DNA of 64,000 nucleotides from Burkholderiales bacterium (GTDB lineage: Bacteria > Pseudomonadota > Gammaproteobacteria > Burkholderiales > Nitrosomonadaceae), in the NCBI GenBank assembly GCA_015075225.1, contig JABTUQ010000001.1, positions 186,001-250,000 of the forward strand, written 5' to 3'. The notes under the pieces are model-generated. The model was not told the DNA's origin, did not search any database, and saw nothing but the letters and a program-made list of their open reading frames with translations. The stretch's first letter is position 1, and the number at the start of each line of letters is the position of its first letter. This document shows, in pieces, positions 61,439-64,000 of this stretch. The position numbers were made by a program, and so were the translations under genes.

Positions 61439-62308
61439 GAGTCTGTTTACGATCTTCTGAGGCAGAGCCGGAAATGCCAGATGAATGAACTGCAAGCTGG
61501 TATTGAGTTTACGCTCGCAGTTTTCCACAGCCGCCGATCTGAAGCCTGCCAGCCAGGCAAAGTTACGCAAACCATCCAGCGTTTGGGCATGACCTTGAAG
61601 GTATGCAAAGCTCACCCAACGGCAATCTTGCATTTGTGACGCAAGATCTCAGGATTTTGTACCTCTTCAGCAAACGGTTTTCCGGTGTAGCCGCTGTCGC
61701 ACAGCAGACTTTGCACGTGTTCCAGGTTTGGTTTGCAGCGCTCCAACGCTTGCAATGCGCCTTTGCGATCGGTTACCTCACCTCCGGCCGCAAAGACGTC
61801 ACTGCAATGGCATGCGGCAACCTCTTGCGTATCGACCGCGATATGGCGTTTGATGCCCGATACTTTCTTGCGCAGCGTCATCAACCCTTCTGACCCGCCG
61901 TGAACCGTGTTCTGTCACGCTTCTGCGTGCGTCCACGATCAACGACTTTCTGTAAGCGTTGCGCCCCTGTTTCTCGCGGCCGCGCCAACCTGATTTTTTA
62001 ATAATGCCCGCTCCAGCACGCTTATGCCGTGCTGGTCAGGATCACTCTGATTGACGCCAATAGGCGTACCCACCTCTGCCATTTGGGAATTCGCCAGGCA
62101 GGAACCTCCATTGGCAATGACGGTGCGCAGCAGATTGCAGCACCGCACAGAATACCTCGTATAGATCCACCGTCGTGGGCTTGGTGCTGCGTCGAACACT
62201 GCACAGAAGTGGCTCTGATCCTGGCAAATTGTTCTCTGCTGATATCGCTGGCATATTTCGTTCTCTTCATCCCGTATTGTCAGCGATGGAGAAAGATTGT
62301 AAACGGGC
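61439..62308 (-). mobile_element. Degraded second copy of the IS5-family element
   Basis: It has the same ends as the intact copy at 55424 (GAGTCTGTTTACGATCTT at the left and AAGATTGTAAACGGGC at the right) and the same internal gene on the minus strand. The coding sequence is broken by many small indels, giving scraps such as VSGIKRHIAVDTQ, LLCDSGYTGKPF and MKRTKYASDISREQFA. Where the intact copy has an A7 run, this one has six As. Flanking sequences do not form a clear target duplication. Confidence 0.85.
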
Positions 62309-62423
62309 AAAAAATGGGTTTGGCAGGGCGACAGTGTTATTATCTGCGCAATTGACTGCAAGAAATGTTGACCAGAACAATATAAAAGTCTAACATACCG
62401 CGCTTGTGGCAATTACCGCATAT

Positions 62424-62499
62424 TCCCCGATAGCTCAGTCGGTAGAGCGACGGACTGTTAATCCGCAGGTCCCTGGTTCGAGCCCAGGTCGGGGAGCCA
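62424..62499 (+). tRNA. tRNA-Asn (anticodon GTT)
   Basis: The 76-nt sequence folds as a normal cloverleaf: acceptor TCCCCGA paired with TCGGGGA, D-arm GCTC/GAGC, anticodon arm ACGGA-CTGTTAA-TCCGC with GTT at the centre, T-arm CCTGG-TTCGAGC-CCAGG. The discriminator is G and CCA is encoded (62497-62499). It lies between two IS remnants. Confidence 0.96.
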
Positions 62500-62690
62500 G
62501 TAAAATATGATGCCTAACCTAAAACAGATATTAAATTGATTGATACCAGGGTTTGTTCTCAATCATGCGAATAGCTGTATGCCATATGCAATTGACGCCG
62601 AATAAATCGTTCACGGTCAATGGACATGGCAAGGGGCTGTTCACAGTGGATGAATTATGGTCATATCCTGACTTTTGCGCAGGAGTCAGG

Positions 62691-63432
62691 ATGGACCGGA
62701 CGATGATTACGAGATGACCAGTGGGCACGCATTGAGCAGCTATTGCCGGGCAAGAAGGGCGATCCTGGCTGTACGGCGAAGGACAACCGACGCTTTCTCG
62801 AAGCCGTTCTCTGGATCATGCGTACCGGCGGTCAAATGTGGCGTGACCTGCCCGAAGAGCTTTGCATTGGCATCGGACTTTCGTCCATCTTCGCGCTGGC
62901 GCGAGAAAGGTGTCTGGAGCGTGGGCAACAGCACTGCAAGGCGATGCTGACATGGAATATTTGTTCATTGACTCGACCATCGTGCGCGCCCACCAGCACC
63001 GCTGGCGCCCAAAAAGCAGGCCAACAGGTTGGCGTTCACGGGATCGGACTGACCACCAACCTGCATGTCGCCGTGGATGCCTTGGGCAATCCGCTGCGGA
63101 TAATTCTCTCGGCCGGCCAGATTGCCGATATCGAACAAGCGACCGCACTGATCAAGGATCAGCCCGTCGAATTCGTTGTGGCCGACAAAGGGTACGCTCG
63201 GATGCCTTCGTCACCGCGATTACAAACCAAGGCAGTCAGGCATCATCCCGCCACGCTCCAACAGACTCAACCCGCGCACGTTCGACCGCCATATCTACAA
63301 GAGCCGCAATCTGATCAGCCGAGCGTTTTCTTCGCACGTATCAAGCAATTCAGACGCATCGCCACGCGCTACGACAAAGTCGCACAATCCTTCCTGTCGT
63401 TCGTCCATCTAGTGTCTAATTGCGTAAATTAG
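62691..63432 (+). pseudogene. IS5-family transposase of a second type, frameshifted and 3'-truncated
   Basis: Joined frames give RIEQLLPGKKGDPGCTAKDN, RFLEAVLWIMRTGGQMWRDL, the DDE start DADMEYLFIDSTIVRAHQH, GLTTNLHVAVDALGNPLRI, EFVVADKGY and RFRRIATRYDKVAQSFLSF. It differs from the IS5 copies at 55.4 and 61.4 kb. At least three frame changes are visible (near 62720, 62860-62960 and 63030-63200). The end after FVHLV runs into IS630-type sequence, so the 3' terminus was probably cut by that insertion. Exact ends cannot be set. Confidence 0.75.
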
Positions 63433-64000
63433 CTATTGTATTTTTGAATGACTGCCTTTAACTTCAGGACGGCGCCACTTAAATGGCTGAGCATTCTGGT
63501 TGTGACGAGTAATAAATGCTTCGATTGCTTCTTTAATTCTGTGACATTACTGAAGCTTGCTCTTTTAATGTCTTACGGATAAGATACCGAACCATATTTC
63601 AATTTGATTTAACCAGCTTGCCGAAGTGGGCGTAAAGTGAAATGTACTCGGCCTGAATATCTGTTCAGCCACTCATCACTCCTTTTATGTGTGCAGTAGT
63701 TATCTAAAATAACGTGCACCTCTTTGTTTTCAGGCAAATCCTGTATTACAAGATCCATAAAATTCTGAAAATCTTCTCGTGTTTTGGTTTGAGTGGTTTG
63801 AGCTTGATGTGACCCGTGGCCACATTTAATGCGGCAAACAGATTGAGCGTGCCATGACGCTTGTATGTGCTTTTTGCGCACAAGCTTTGGTCGCGCGTTT
63901 CGATATAGCCGGTTTCTCGTTCCAAAGCCTGGATACTGGGTTTCTCATCAATACTTAAAACTAACGCATTAAGAGGCGGATTCAAATATAGCCCGATAAT
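63433..64000 (-). pseudogene. IS630-family transposase (partial at right edge, several frameshifts)
   Basis: On the minus strand, from beyond the window edge, the frames give LSIDEKPSIQALERETGYIE with the first catalytic acid, then EVHVILDNYCTHK with the second, then HFTPTSASWLNQIEIWFGIL with the glutamate, and the end FKWRRPEVKGSHSKIQ at 63433. This is the IS630/Tc1-type DDE order. Breaks lie near 63770, 63640, 63585 and 63540. The N-terminal helix-turn-helix is outside the window. Confidence 0.82.

Overview
The window looks like a chromosomal stretch of a betaproteobacterium close to Nitrosomonas. The pointers are the runs lnt-glyQ-glyS-gmhB-plsC and xseB-ispA-dxs-folE2, a glycolate-salvage operon of the kind found in Calvin-cycle bacteria, many TonB receptor genes, and copies of a short dispersed repeat. 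No amo or hao gene is present, so the genus is inference.

Layout. 1-1.9 kb: start of a polysaccharide export operon (wza- and wzb-like) and two small membrane/TPM genes. 2-8 kb: lnt, glyQ, glyS, gmhB, plsC. 8.1-10.6 kb: an alpha/beta hydrolase fused to a subtilisin-like protease. 10.6-14.5 kb: dcd, mrp and metG. 14.5-17.2 kb: an AT-rich accessory island with an EcoRV-type restriction enzyme, its methylase and a VapBC toxin-antitoxin pair. 17.6-23.4 kb: a DUF2490 outer-membrane protein, a Tat-exported beta-carbonic-anhydrase-like protein and two adjacent multicopper oxidase genes whose copper ligands are complementary. 23.7-24.9 kb: a complete IS3-family element. 25-33.6 kb: a MalT-like/BTAD regulator divergent from an aromatic-oxidation operon (extradiol dioxygenase, cytochrome c, Tat protein, p-cresol-methylhydroxylase-like flavoprotein, alcohol dehydrogenase). 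33.6-45.8 kb: DUF2149, a TolQ/ExbB-like channel, an exported CobN-like chelatase, a YedE/YedF sulfur pair, two TonB receptors, a receptor remnant and a truncated PepSY protein. 46-50.5 kb: glxR-glcD-glcE-glcF. 50.7-53.3 kb: rfbA, rfbC, galE. 53.4-61.4 kb: midA-like, pteridine reductase, an IS5 copy, yqhA-like, folE2, dxs, ispA, xseB. 61.4-64 kb: an IS graveyard around a tRNA-Asn gene.

A caveat affects the whole annotation. At least a dozen genes, including the essential glyS, metG and ispA, are broken by single-base indels (many in homopolymer runs) or in-frame stops. Essential genes cannot all be dead, so most breaks are probably base-calling errors. I give one entry per reconstructed gene with the break positions. 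Some defects look real: the 5'-truncated TonB/PepSY junction near 45,260, the internal deletion in glcE, the receptor remnant at 38.7 kb and the nested IS remnants.

The observations most worth following are the split-ligand multicopper oxidase pair, the periplasmic CobN-like chelatase beside a TolQ/ExbB-like channel, the hydrolase-subtilase fusion, the EcoRV-like island, the MalT/BTAD regulator of an aromatic-oxidation operon, and a MITE-like element with TTA target duplications.
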